Shown: positions 44,272 to 55,041 of the stretch, in pieces | Position numbering within the stretch: the first letter of the stretch is position 1 | Layout: each line of letters opens with the position of its first letter | Assembly (NCBI GenBank): GCA_023078685.1 | Contig: JALGAS010000001.1 | Location: forward strand, 2,232,001 to 2,296,000 | Length of the DNA: 64,000 bases | From: Neopestalotiopsis rosae | Taxonomy: Eukaryota > Ascomycota > Sordariomycetes > Amphisphaeriales > Sporocadaceae | Reading direction: 5' to 3' | The notes under the pieces: generated by a model | Database searches by the model: none | Told to the model about the DNA's origin: nothing | Seen by the model: the letters and a program-made list of their open reading frames with translations, nothing else | Translations under genes and position numbers: made by a program

Positions 44272-45592
44272 TCAACATGGCATCCCCCCCCCGGAGCTGA
44301 CTACAACTTTCTCGTAGCGACAGAAGGTTTTGCCCGTCAAACTGTCGATCTCATATGCCGGGCTCCAGTGCAGCCTGTCATTGGTGCCACTATCTCCGTC
44401 TCGTGCAGGGATGATAAATCCACTGCCCATTGAGATCGCATGGAGATTTTTGGGGTTGTCAAAAGACGTGATTAGCTCTCCAGGACCCCAAGTATCCAGA
44501 AGGTCCTTGTCACGTGCTAGTACCCCCACCAAGGTACTAGTACCAACACCTCCAGCCACTACGGCATTTCCGCCCTCTTCCTCCTTCACCCACTTTAGCT
44601 TGCACCTTTGCCATCAGTAGATTGATCAGTTTTGCCCTGAACACTCATACTGTGTGGCCTTCGCAGCTAGATATATTCACTCATTCACTTTAACTTCGTT
44701 TCCAGTGATCGTTCCACGTGTACCAGTGACCTCGCAGCCCCTGACGGGCCTTACAGTCCTCCGGTTTGGCGGAGAGATCAAGCCTTATGGCAGATTCGGA
44801 AAGCATCGTACCAGCATCACAACCATGGCTAAATTGAAAAGTAAACACCTGCTCCCGTAGAAGATCCCCAAGACAATTGAGGTTCATCAGAGATCCAACA
44901 ATGCAGGGTCCCTGGAAATCTTCATACCACTGATGCTCCCCTATCAAGATGATTCGTCGTAGCTGTGTGTCTAGGAAGAATGGTCGAATAGGTCCGCAAT
45001 GCGCTTGGCAGTATGATAGAAAAGCCAGAGACAAGAATTGGGCCAGCAGAGAAGACGACAAAGGTTGTTTGTCAATTTCTTTCGCGAACATTTGCGAGAA
45101 AAATTCTGATAATTGCGACTTTGGCGTGTCAACATCATGAATGAAGTTTTGTATGAGGAGCAAGTCGACCTGGTGAAGCTCGAGAAGCGATTCATGCCTG
45201 GAGAGGAAGGTGAATGAGTTACAACATCCTCCCTTCTGCTGGAGAGCTGAGATTGCCCGCTCTAGATGTCTCAAAACGTTGCTAACAATGGCCTGGTAGT
45301 TATCCCTTCTCGGGGAACTTGCGAGCGAGACGATAGCAGTCGAGTTGTTGTCTTTGAAGATCACGGACCCAAATTGAGTCTCTCGAAGCCCCGTAGGCAT
45401 CGGACTGATCCCCCCTATTCCGCAGAAATATTCGAGGCTTTCACGAATAGGATACTCAATCGTATTCAAGCGTTGCGGTGCTGGCACTTGGTTCTGGGAC
45501 AGTGGCACTTTTGGCTTTAGTACTTGACTGCTCACACGTCTATTGCTATGCAAGCATTTCTCGATATGGAATTCGGGATTAAACGGTTCCAA
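44272..45592 (-). CDS. Large conserved fungal accessory protein (DTWGPGEL type), unknown function
   Basis: Minus frame 45592-44690 contains FCGIGGISPMPTGLRETQFG, AIVSNVLRHLERAISALQQ, CCNSFTFLSRHESLLELHQV, FLSLAFLSYCQAHCGPIRPF, FLDTQLRRIILIG and CIVGSLMNLNCLGDLL. After an intron, the frame ending at 44272 has RDKDLLDTWGPGELITSFDN, NLHAISMGSGFII and HWSP. I know this series (H-x-G-P-I-x-P-F-F-x-D-T, L-T-C-L, D-T-W-G-P-G-E-L) as a widespread family of fungal proteins, usually over 600 residues, of unknown role. The exact intron between about 44740 and 44580 is not fixed. The usual C-terminal third is not found, so the gene may be truncated. A piece of a paralogue lies inverted at 36190. Confidence 0.6.
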
Positions 45593-45813
45593 GTCCGATA
45601 CATCGAATTCTGAGAGTAGTCGCGCAGTGGATCATCCCAGTCGTTTCGTTTAGTGAGCCGAAGTATTGTTTCTTTTCTGTCCACGTTAAAAAGTTGAAAA
45701 AGAAAATGAAAAGGAAACCCCCCGCCCCCCAAATTCTCTCATATAGAGGGGTATCAACACATCTGGCCACCTTTTTGGGGACTTAAATCCCGTCAGTGCA
45801 TTCAAACAAAACC

Positions 45814-47213
45814 ATGGAGTACAATGTATGGAGCGTTTACCATCAGCTCAACTCCAATGAACCCTCGTCTCAAAGTGTTCTGAGCACTGAAGTCGTGATG
45901 GCAGCCCAGTTTTCGGGCAGAACTCAGGATGAAGCTGAGGTCTTGCTAGCCACCACGCTTTCGAGAAAATTAGCTGAAGATCTCCAGGTAAGCACTGAAT
46001 ATTGTCTTTTCGTCTTGATTGACTTATCTGACAATGAAAGGGACTGAATCACACAACTCGAACCCGATTCCTGCAATACCTGATACAGCTTGGACTTGCC
46101 ATCAACGCTGACGCAGAACATCTCCGAGAATTCACGAATGAATGGGTGTCCGATACTTTGTACAATCGCTTGTCAAATCCTGACATCAAGACTTTAAGCC
46201 TTCTGCAGCTTGATGTTTTACGGCGCGTGCTGGTATATGCTGGAGGACCAGCTGGCAACCCCCTTTCCAAAAGTCGAGCACCAGTGCTGGAAGCAGATCG
46301 TCACATGACCAAAGAAGCTCTGATTGGGCTCTTGGAACTTGGATGTTCACCCGTCAATGATTTTGTCAGCCTTGAAACGGTTGCACCTTTGCTCCGAAAT
46401 AGTGAAGCGTGCAAGGATAGCGATATATCCGATGATTTGATCCGGCAAAGACACAACGATCTCGCCTGCTCACTTGGTCTTGAATCAGAGCGCCTTCAAC
46501 TCTACAAAGCAGCTTCCGAGTCTAATGTCTTTATCCTTTTCTTCCGTGGTGGTGCGTTCAGGGGAGACAAAGAGACAGGATCCACCAAAGACAGCTATGA
46601 GCCTGCAAGATTGGCTAATAAGTTTGGATTCCATGCGTATATCCTTTCTCGGTATGCTTGCATTCAGGACCAACCGGGATCATTGCTCGACAGTCCTTTC
46701 AGCGATGTCATGGAAGCAATTCAGACCATACGCAGGAGGCATCCAGGATCATGCTTAGGCCTCTGCGGATTTTCTGCCGGCGGCCTAATGGCATCCATAC
46801 TGAATTCTCTTGCGGATTTCATTGTTCTGGCATATGCAGTTACGTCCCAAGAAGACGACATCGCACACAAGGAATCTCGAGAGAATCTTCTAGGACTACA
46901 GCCCTCCAAAGAGCAAATTTCCAAGTTCTCGGCTGCTACACATGTAAACCAAAAGACCTGTCCCGCATACATTTTTCATTCCATAGAGGATGAATCTGTT
47001 AGTTTCAAGCATGCGCTTCGACTCGCTCAAGCATATATCGACGCTCAACGACCTTTTAAATTGGTTCTCGTTCCGCGTGGTCTTCACGGAGCTCACGGCA
47101 TTGGTGATTTGGTGGGCTTGCCTGAATTCCTTCAGGATATCATGAAGCCATGTTCACTCGAGTTACAAAGGAGATCGATCTCTCTGAGATGGATTTTACT
47201 GGACAGGAAATAG
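45814..47213 (+). CDS. Alpha/beta hydrolase (carboxylesterase-like), intact
   Basis: Exons 45814-45987 and 46041-47213 (53-base intron, GTAAGC to GAAAG, phase 0), 448 residues. Hydrolase landmarks: the oxyanion-hole strand VFILFFRGGAF (about residues 221-231), nucleophile elbow GFSAGG with Ser303, a candidate acid Asp375 in HSIEDESV, and catalytic His in RGLHGAHG (His407 or His410). The domain occupies residues 210-430; the first 200 residues are helical and unassigned. No signal peptide, so cytosolic. Nearest known classes are fungal acetylesterase/feruloyl-esterase-like or BAAT-like hydrolases with GxSxGG; the substrate cannot be told. All motifs are kept and no stop is present, which makes it one of the few fully intact genes here. 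It has no visible biosynthetic partners. Confidence 0.8.
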
Positions 47214-47399
47214 TGATGGTGCAAAATTACGAAGTGTGCAATTGATTTTAACACCTAGCGTGGATAGAAAGGAGTCTAGTCACGTATTCAGGACCTGATC
47301 AGCAGTGAGCAGTTTCTAATATCATTTTGATGAGCCTGATGTGCAAATTCTCTCAATCACTGTGTATAACCTGCGGCAGCCACATTGTCACAGATACCA

Positions 47400-47655
47400 C
47401 AGATTACCTTGCAAGCCAGTCAGCAGCGATTCAAACTCAATGCAGTGGTCGCTTCAGCCAATGGAATTATTCCACGAAGGTGCGGCTGCTCTTCAGAGAT
47501 CTCTATGAGCATCGAAGCTTTCCCGCTTTATTTATCCTCTGCCGAGTTCCTAAACAACCGTCTGACAATAGCATTGCGGTGTTCCTCTTTCCTTAGAAGC
47601 ATTCAACCCCGGCATTGGACTTCGTTTGCGCCCAGTACCAACGTCTAGACTTCAC
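47400..47655 (-). pseudogene. Broken partial copy of the 33985-34220 locus
   Basis: On minus it keeps FREV, then a TAG where the other copy has CAA, then a frame reading TLVLGANEVQ against MLALGGDEVQ. The first half of that gene (MCIDI) is missing. Upstream and downstream matches (CAGTCAGCAGCGATTCAAACTC) confirm duplication of the noncoding flank as well. Confidence 0.6.
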
Positions 47656-47734
47656 GAAACGATCCCTTTTTGCCAATGATGAAAGCAGCATTAACTAGAA
47701 CTAGCACCAAAATACCTAACCCGAGCATGGAAAG

Positions 47735-48140
47735 ATCCTTATCGTAGCGCAAAACACCACTGATCGTCCTGATAGGAAACCAGGACCTGCCAGTGTTGTG
47801 TTCAAAAAGTTGACACTTGCGAAATCGATTGCCGGTGTTGTTAGCTTTAATGTGGCCCAAGCCAGAGGACATCATATCTTCGATCTGCGGGTGTTTGCCT
47901 ATAAATTCACTACGCTGACAACAAGAACTCTCGAGGACATCGACCCACCAAACGGTTGATCAAAAGCAGCCCCTCGGACAAATATTGGCATCTACGAAAG
48001 CATTCTTGGAACATGTCACGCGAGTGAAAGCATTCCATCATCGTTTTGGTATGCCGGAGAGACACGTTCACGTGCCACCGGTATCCATATTGCATGGCCA
48101 GAAGCACGAGTTGGTGCAGATGGCTTCCCCAAGCGGTCCA
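47735..48140 (+). pseudogene. Broken copy of the 60905 gene
   Basis: Colinear with 60932-61345. Shared words are LIVAQNTTDRP, ARGHHIF against TRGHHIF, and GQKHELV. Here a 1-base deletion near 47958 (AACGGTTGATC) puts a TGA in frame, and the second half is readable only in another frame. The similarity ends at CCCCAAGCGG (48140), just before the NACHT-receptor fragment. Many differences are nonsynonymous, which fits a neutral copy. Confidence 0.7.
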
Positions 48141-48152
48141 AATAGTTAAAGG

Positions 48153-49321
48153 AATGTAAGTCCAACACCCACCTATCAATATCACACAAAAAGATATTGA
48201 CAGACTGGTTGGAAGGTTTCTGATCGCGGATTTGCAACTAAATGCATTGACTGCATTCTTGACGAAGGGAGATATTCTGGAGGCTTTGAGCAATATCAAT
48301 GAAGGACCAAACCCTCTATATGCGATATATGAACTTGCCATGGAAAGGATCGAAAGTCAGGGTAGCGGTTTCGCACAGCCAGCGAAGGAAATCCTGCTGT
48401 GGATCGTCCATGCCAGGAGGCTGATGTCCACCGCAGAAATCCGGCATGCACTAGCTATCCGACCTAAAACGAGTGCCATCGATTTGAACTACTGCCCTAG
48501 CCTCAAGCAGATAATGTCAATTTGCGCTGGCTTGGTCACAACCGACGAGGAGAGCAAGACTGTCCGTTTGGTCCACTACACAACCCAGGAGTATTTTGAA
48601 GAAACACGCGAGAAATGGTCAACGAATGCGCAAGCACATTTCTGAGAGCTGCGTCACGTATCTTTCCTACGCTGTTTTTGATGGCTACTGCGACAATGAC
48701 GAGGACTTTGAGAAAAGGCTTCATGACTACCCGTTGTACAGTTATGCATCCCAAGAATGGGGTCACCATGCGGATGCAGCTTTGGCGATAGAAGTGATCA
48801 TCAGGTTCTTAAAAGACAAACGCCGGGTGCAAGCATCAAGCCAGGCACTTATAGCTCGGAAAGCATGGTCCGGCGACTCAGGATACAGTCAAAAAGTTCC
48901 ACAAGGCATTAATGGGTTGCACTTGGCAGCAAGATATGGCCTGGCAGCTGCCATCAAAATGATAGTAACTCTCCCTGATGCCGATGCGTCTGACAGCTAT
49001 AGCAGAACGCCGCTCTCGTGGGCGGCCGAGAATGGACACGCGGAAGTGGTCAAACTGCTGCTCGACACGGCGCAAGTGGACGTCGACTCCAGAGATGATG
49101 ATGGTCGGACGCCGCTATGGTGGGCAGCGAAAACACAAAGCGAGGATGTTCTTGGTATCCTTATTTCTATGGGTGCAGATCATTACGCGACGGATCGCTT
49201 CGGGCTGAATCCTCTTCATTGTACAATTTTTGGCAACCATAGATCGGCTGAGGATCTCTTGGTTGCAGCTGGCGCCGACTTACAGGATACATATGGTTTG
49301 AGGTTCTTGTTTAGTACATAG
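48153..49321 (+). pseudogene. NACHT-type receptor: post-NACHT helical region plus ankyrin repeats, 1-base frameshift
   Basis: From an in-frame TAA at about 48150 the frame reads DIDRLVGRFLIADLQLNALT, LYAIYELAMERIESQGSGF, AKEILLWIVHARRLMSTAEI, RHALAIRP and VRLVHYTTQEYFEETREKW. This is the winged-helix region that follows NACHT in fungal NLR proteins. At 48637-48643 one base is missing: the frame stops (TGA, 48643-48645), and the next frame continues with ISESCVTYLSYAVFDG. Ankyrin repeats follow: INGLHLAARYGLAAAIKMIV, TPLSWAAENGHAEVVKLLLD and TPLWWAAKTQSEDVLGILIS, ending at 49321. The N-terminal effector domain and the NACHT domain with its Walker motifs are absent. Even without the frameshift it is only a C-terminal half, so not a working receptor. 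Confidence 0.85.
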
Positions 49322-49759
49322 CATTCTAGTGGAAATGGTCGCTTCATACGCTACTCGTGATCAAACTTGGCCTCGGTACAACATTGAATGTAAAATTCAT
49401 TCTGTCAGTCGTCTCAGTCGTCACCATTCACTCTTCCGGACAAGCTGCGGCTCTAGTGCCACTCCACATGTGGCAATATGGCTTTAAATGGGCTAAATGC
49501 AGGTACCTAGAAATTCAAAGGGTACATAGCTGTGGCACCGGGCTTGGACGCTCAACGTCCCGCGCAGGCTACAGCGGAATCAGGAAGGACTAGAGTCCAT
49601 TACCGCGAACGGCACTGCAAGGAGGGAAAATATATAAATACGAGGTTGCACATGAGTTGCATCACTCAGTAAATTTGCTCAAAAGCTTCAATCTCATGTC
49701 TGTAAAGTCTTAGAGTACGGCTTGCGCATTTTATCATGATGAACAGCAAATATTGTCCT
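49322..49759. other. Intergenic, nothing recognised
   Basis: Short frames only; separates the receptor remnant from the minisatellite. Confidence 0.35.
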
Positions 49760-49917
49760 GCCACAGAAGTGTATCCCACCACAGAAGTATATCCCACCAC
49801 AGAAGTATATCCCACCACAGAAGTATATCCCACCACAGAAGTATATCCCACCACAGAAGTATATCCCACCACAGAAGTATATCCCACCACAGCAGTGTAT
49901 CTCACCACAGAAGAGTA
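49760..49917 (+). repeat. 18-bp minisatellite, eight units
   Basis: Units of CACAGAAGTATATCCCAC, seven nearly identical, the first with GTGTATCC and the last with CAGCAGTGTATCTCAC. Since 18 is a multiple of three, both strands stay open across it: plus reads repeated TTEVYP, minus repeated GYTSVV. I do not take this as evidence for a gene. The reverse complement (GGGATATACTTCTGTGGT) is related to the 19-bp unit at 6853. Confidence 0.95.
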
Positions 49918-49954
49918 GCCTAGATACATCTCACCTGGTGATTCACTTTTTCCA

Positions 49955-50209
49955 ATGCCCTCCTCAGAGGAACCATGGATCACAATGGCTGAGCCTCAAA
50001 AACTATGTACATCAAGAACTTTTATTGCACTTATTTCGTTTGATGGAATCCACCAAGATCGAGTCGCAATCACGTTGCTGCACGACCCGAATATCGGGTA
50101 TCCGCATCTCGTCACGGCTCCTTACATCTCAGACAACAATGGCAATATGACAGTCCAATCAGCAACCCTGGCTGTACTGACAATGCCAACAGCGACAAAG
50201 ACAGCATGA
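49955..50209 (+). CDS. Possible short protein upstream of the zinc-finger gene
   Basis: 84 residues from ATG (49955), with TFIALISFDGIHQDRVAITL; its TGA overlaps the ATG at 50206 (ATGA). In a eukaryote this does not imply coupling, and it may be an exon of the same gene read with a splice I do not see. No domain. Confidence 0.25.
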   Translation: MPSSEEPWITMAEPQKLCTSRTFIALISFDGIHQDRVAITLLHDPNIGYPHLVTAPYISDNNGNMTVQSATLAVLTMPTATKTA

Positions 50210-50553
50210 ACACTGCGCCGGACCCACTAGGACAGGGAGGAATGACCACAACGTATCCAACGTATCCTAATAGTGGAATGGACATGGTCAAACCTGATGG
50301 AGAGAGCTTCGGCAAGCCCCAGGACGTCGTCGGGAACCCGTCACCGCAGCATCGTAGGCAAGGAGCCAATGAGATGCGAGATGAAGCCTTCCAAACATCG
50401 TTCATGGTGAGTAGCAGAGAACATCAAGTAGTATGTAGTACATTCGTACTCAGAGTCAGGCAGGAATGCCAGTTCTGCAACAGAGTCTTCACCAGAAAGT
50501 GTGATTTGTCCAGACACTGGAATCATATGAGAAAACGAGGTGTTTGTAGCTAG
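50206..50553 (+). CDS. Small C2H2-like zinc-finger protein, two exons
   Basis: Exons 50206-50406 and 50464-50553 (57-base intron, GTGAGT to GGCAG, phase 0), 96 residues. The second exon is almost only a finger: ECQFCNRVFTRKCDLSRHWN, then HMRKRGVC. It reads C-x2-C, the F and L of the core, then H, and either H or Cys as last ligand. The first exon is disordered (Pro, Gly, Gln). One isolated finger with this spacing may bind DNA or protein. A start further upstream is possible. Confidence 0.5.
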   Translation: MNTAPDPLGQGGMTTTYPTYPNSGMDMVKPDGESFGKPQDVVGNPSPQHRRQGANEMRDEAFQTSFMVSSREHQVVCSTFVLRVRQECQFCNRVFTRKCDLSRHWNHMRKRGVCS

Positions 50554-51025
50554 AGTACGAAAAAGAAAACTACAGTGTTTCGTGAGATGTAGTCCATATC
50601 AGCTACTTCAGATTCATCCATTTGATTAATATGAGACTTGGTGCCATCGTAAATAATTACGACAATCACCAATCAGCTGTAATTGAAGCCCTTTGCCTCC
50701 CATATGGCTTATCTCCCTGTGAACGGAACTCTGTAATCCTTTGAAAAGAGAATGCGAGTGCCTTCGCTCTTTCTGGCCCGTAAGCAGTCTATTACAATGC
50801 AGCCACATCCGCGACAGGAGTTTGGCGTCTCGGGTGCAGTAGAGCTCGATCGCCTCGAGAGTGGACGCAGGTTTGATACTCCGAAGTTACCGCCACATTC
50901 CGGGGCGACAAGTCTCACGCTCTTCTCGTTTACTGTAAGTGCTCCGGGAAGTCATTGCCATGTGTCCATCGAGTGCTATGGCGGTAATTAGCATTTTCGA
51001 TCCACTGTTTACAAATGAATGACGG
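50554..51025. other. Intergenic between convergent genes
   Basis: Short frames on both strands. No repeat recognised. Confidence 0.35.
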
Positions 51026-52779
51026 TCAAACATACGCAGGCTGCAATTTTTCATTGCTGTCAAGGTGCAGATTGCCATACTCTGTATTGTAAAACTTGCA
51101 AGCACTACCACGGAAACACCGAGGATCTTTAACGCAATGATGACTGAGATAGCAATCATAGTCATCGCATTCAGGGCCATGGAGGCAGACGCTAGTGCGG
51201 GCTTTGTAGCGATGTATTGACATCTCCTGTGGAGTGAGGTCGATGTTGTGCACGCGTTCGCAGCCCATTCGGCGACAGGTACCAAGTAGATACTGATCGT
51301 TACAGAATGTATTAGGAGCAATCTTCTCCAACTTGGTCTGATAGGTACCCTGAGCGGGCGTATTAGCGGGGTGCTTAATAGGCGGATCGATGCGGCAGCC
51401 CTCCATGTTATAAAGAATGGTTTTTTTCTGCTTCTTAGACTTGGTGGTTTTGATTGTCACGTTATGGACATCACTACCACTGCCACCAGCAGTAGCATAA
51501 CTGATTGAAGTTCCGCCGTTTCCAGACTTGAAAATGCCTGGAGACTGAATCTCGATTTTGATCAGAGCTGAGGAGGGCTGAGACGCGGTGCTTGCCTGAG
51601 CGGGCGTAAATCGAGATGAACGTGGCTGCGGCAGCGACTGGGGCACCGGCTGCTCCGGCGGCTTTGGTAAGACCTGCGGAAGCGGCTGGGGAATATTCTG
51701 AGGAAAGGGATGCTGTCTAATAGGGAGCCCAAGACTAGGTGACTCATCTGTAATCGAGCTCGTGCTGAAGGGTATAGACAAGTGCTTGGTCTCGTAGTCC
51801 AAGGATTCGGAGCGGAAAACGCCATCGAACCTGGTTATAGGAAAACCAAGACTCTGGAACTGAGGCGCTGCTGGAGTCGTCTCAACCAGAATAATTTTTT
51901 CAAGACCGTTCTTGTCACTGTATTCATGTAGGTCATGAAGATAACCATTATCGTGACAGCAGGCGACAAAAATCTTCCTACACTGTGCATTGTTGTGGTA
52001 ATGGGCTAGCATTCCTAAAACATTGGTTAAAACTTCTCTCGTGGAGCGAATTCAGCTTCACGTGCCAGCTAGTATGCGACAACATGACATACTTACTTCG
52101 CAGCTTGGAGACGGCGTTTTCCTTGCCTCTGTTTTCGCGTCTCAATTAGTCAAGCATCGGACCAAGAGATTGGGCACCAGTTGCACTATACCTTCCAACG
52201 TTAACAAAATCAACATCCGAACGGCTGTTGGTAAGCTGTTCGGCAAAAACCCTCATATCCTCATCTTTCTCGATGACTCTAGATAGGCGCAGTGACTGGG
52301 CTAAGCCATTGAGGTCGGCGTAAACACGGATCAGTATCGGGATGTCATTAGCGTTGAGTCCGGGAGCCTCATCCTCGATATGAGTGCGCACTGCTTGCTT
52401 GAGAACTTGTGCGGCTCTGGAGGCGCCTTCAATAGGGTTCCGAATAAATGCGTCGGCAAACTTGGCCCCATCGCCGTCTATCAGAACCGCAACGAAAGAC
52501 CCGTCATTCTATAAATGCGCATCACTTTAGCGGTTCCGCCGGGTTGGAAGGAAAATGAGCAATACTCACAATTTTCTGCTCTAGTCTATGTATGGCAGAC
52601 TCGTATCGCTCAGCCTCCATCTGGAAGTTATTCCGCGACTTATGCTCGGCGGCTAAGTCACGCTTAAGCTGATTCGTTTGATACTTCTCATCTTCAAGTC
52701 GCTGAATTAAAGCCTGCGTTGATGATGTCAGTCTGTATCAGCCTACCCAGCAAGATGGATATAGAAGGTCCCGTGACAT
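51026..52779 (-). CDS. CCCH zinc-finger protein with N-terminal coiled coil and PIN-like domain, five exons
   Basis: Exons on minus: 52779-52747 (start uncertain), 52713-52570, 52508-52192, 52128-52097 and 52014-51026; 504 residues, no internal stop. Residues 12-59 form a coiled coil (ALIQRLEDEKYQTNQLKRDL). Residues 60-230 read FVAVLIDGDGAKFADAF, VRTHIEDEAPG, IPILIRVYADLNGLAQSL, DVDFVNVGRGKENAVSKLRR and CRKIFVACCHDNGYLHDL; this resembles the NYN/PIN-like fold (acidic LIDGDG) found in this fungal family. A long Pro/Gln/Ser linker follows. The C-terminus has zinc-finger motifs: C-x8-C-x4-C-x3-H in CNDQYLLGTCRRMGCERVH, a second C-x5-C-x4-C-x3-H (CLHGPECDDYDCYLSH), and a third Cys pair without full ligands. 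RNA binding or cleavage is a reasonable inference. The very short fourth exon (32 bases) is required by frame and by the family motif. Confidence 0.75.
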
Positions 52780-53599
52780 AGTCTTGAACTGTTGTAATTG
52801 CTATAACTAATATGCACGCAACAATGAAAGCATGAAATGGGCGACGTGTAGGAGATTGAAGTATCCAGGCAACATGCCGCGAAGGACGGTGCGACGACAG
52901 TTGTTGAGATGTCTATGGGGTACCTGGACGGCAGGCTGGAAAAGGGTACAACTGACTGTAACGATTTCGTTCTTCTTATGGTCTGTACTTATGAAGTTGC
53001 ACATCCATTCTTGAGCATCACGAAGGATAACCTCTGTATCTTTCATGCAGCGCTCTGCATGCGTCCGGATGGTCATCGCGAATGGATTGAAGTGTCTGAA
53101 AGGGGAAGAGAAGGAAGGTTAGTGCGCTGGTGCTGCGGCGATGGACAGCCTTTTCTTTGGTTGCTCGCAATTCCCATCTGTTTGGACAGAAGTGCCTGCA
53201 AACGGTGGGGAAAGGACAAGGGTAATTACGACTAAGGTTGGCTGGCTGTGGCCTGACAGGGTTGGCCTAGCATTTGCCGCATCATTCCCCCGCTCGCCAG
53301 TCGAACCCACTTGTTCATGGCGCAAATACACCAACAACTCATAATAATATCTAACTCACAAGCGAAGGCTATTGCATTGCAGGTTTCTTTTTTTTTTTTT
53401 TTGCTCTATGCGGCTCAGCTTGGAGAGAAGAGCATCAAAATCGTCATCGCCCAGGGGGGCGTAGTGACATGCCGAAAGTCAAGAGACGACGAAGGTGCTA
53501 ACGATAATTCCGACCACGATGCAGACTACGGCGCCTTTGCTGTACAGCACGTTGCAAATAAGAAGTTAACCGCTGTGGACACAAAATCAGTCGACCGAG
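52780..53599. other. Intergenic, with poly-T tract
   Basis: A minus frame 53076-52807 lies where further 5' exons of the CCCH gene could be, but I could not join it. A run of 14 or more T at 53389-53402. No other feature. Confidence 0.35.
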
Positions 53600-54222
53600 G
53601 ATCTGTGGGCCTCAGCTCTGGCTTTCCGGGCGTCGACTTTGGAGTCTACCGCGCCTGTCCCTTTGGACCAGGCAAGAGTGACAACAGCGACGGGGGTTGC
53701 TCTGGCCATGCGGCTCTTATACCCGTACTCCGCTGTGCCAGTGTACCGCTTTCGATTGGGCCGGGACTTGTAATTTGCCTCATCAGCTAGGTCCCGGCGA
53801 TTCGCATGGTTATCTGATTGCCCACAGATATCGTCATGAGACGCGTATTGCCTTACCAAGTCTTTCAAACAAATGGCAAGAGGTAAGCCAAGCCAGCCAC
53901 ATGCAGCGCGCGCTACTATCATGTCTTGAAAGATGCAGTATACAGTAGGCTAGGATGCCATTCAGAAAATAGATTGGAGTGGGAGATGACTGGCCACTGT
54001 CACTGTCATGTGTCGACTGTTTAAATATTTGGCTACAGTTCTAACAGAGGCGAGACTGGTATTGACTAAATAGCTTAACCTGTCTCAATTCAAGCAATGG
54101 ATCGATATGTAACAAACTGGCATTCTACTTTCGAATTGTCTACCTGTATCGTATATCTGTCTGTTCACCTAGATCGCGAGGGAGTGCAGAAAAACATGTA
54201 AGCCGGTAACCCAGGCACATGA

Positions 54223-55041
54223 TCTTCTGAATGTGTACAGACATGCCCCCTAGTCAAGATTCTTTCCTTGAGGCCGCGATAACCCTGCTGCGTTTGCCAT
54301 TCCTCGATATGCAGTCTGAATTGGTTTTATGCTGCGACAGGGGGATAAATTTGTGCTTCCTCCCTTGTCGTCTAGAAGAACAGATGTATGTCCGATGTAT
54401 CCAAAGAAGCAATTAGAGCCTTTCCGCTTTGATAAGCCCCCGTAGTTGCTACACCAGATAGTTTCTCAGGTGCTTGATTCTGAGCTGGGACAGGAGTTGA
54501 GTCCGACATGATACAAGTCTCGTTATCTCTGGTGTAGAAAAGCTCCTTCGTTTTGGGGTCGTTCCAGAGATGTCTCCGAATATCTATGCACATGGTGGCA
54601 GTGGGTCAAAGATAAATGTGAGCTCTGTGAGAACAGCTGATATGTAATAAGAAGTCAAGCTTTATAGTATGAAGTTGATAGATGTTCTCTTCTTTCGTAG
54701 CTGTAGATCATTCATAAAAGCAAGGTGATTGTAGAATAGGTTCCGAGGAATGAAGGCTCGATTCAACAACTAGCTTCAAAGAATATATAAGGCGACGCAG
54801 CAGTGCCAACATCATCATCATCACTGAGGTACACGCTACGCAAACAAGTTACGGCGATGGTCCTTGTTGTTCTTCCAAGCCTCTGCTTGCAGATCCTATC
54901 CGTGGACTAAACGTCTACAGGTGGAAAACATACGGGCCTTAGCTCCAGGAACTGTTAACGTAACGTTTACACAACTGACTCGAAGCAAACAATCAGCAAG
55001 GGATGTGCCAAATTAACTACATGCATATGGGCACTACTACA
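54223..55041. mobile_element. 0.82 kb insertion in arm 2 of the inverted repeat
   Basis: Present only in this arm; arm 1 runs straight from CACATGA to the equivalent of ACAGTCC. It carries the second copy of the MCIDI gene (54593-54372) and otherwise no open frame of note. I see no clear target duplication or terminal repeats. It may equally be ancestral sequence deleted from arm 1. Confidence 0.5.
54372..54593 (-). CDS. Small protein of the MCIDI family, copy 2
   Basis: 73 residues: MCIDIRRHLWNDPKTKELF, NETCIMSDSTP, then PVPAQNQAPEKLSGVATTGA and a Leu-rich end. The first 35 residues match the minus gene at 34356 with several synonymous changes; the remainder differs, so one of the two has a swapped tail or an unseen splice. 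Unknown function. Confidence 0.4.
   Translation of the reverse strand: MCIDIRRHLWNDPKTKELFYTRDNETCIMSDSTPVPAQNQAPEKLSGVATTGAYQSGKALIASLDTSDIHLFF

Noticed and set aside
45814..47213. Hydrolase as part of a polyketide or peptide biosynthetic cluster
   Set aside because: No synthase, P450, methyltransferase or transporter is recognisable within the window around it.
49736..49983. Long open frames through the 18-bp minisatellite (repeated TTEVYP or GYTSVV) as a repeat protein
   Set aside because: A unit of 18 bases keeps several frames open on both strands; no start context, signal peptide or flanking coding sequence supports a gene.
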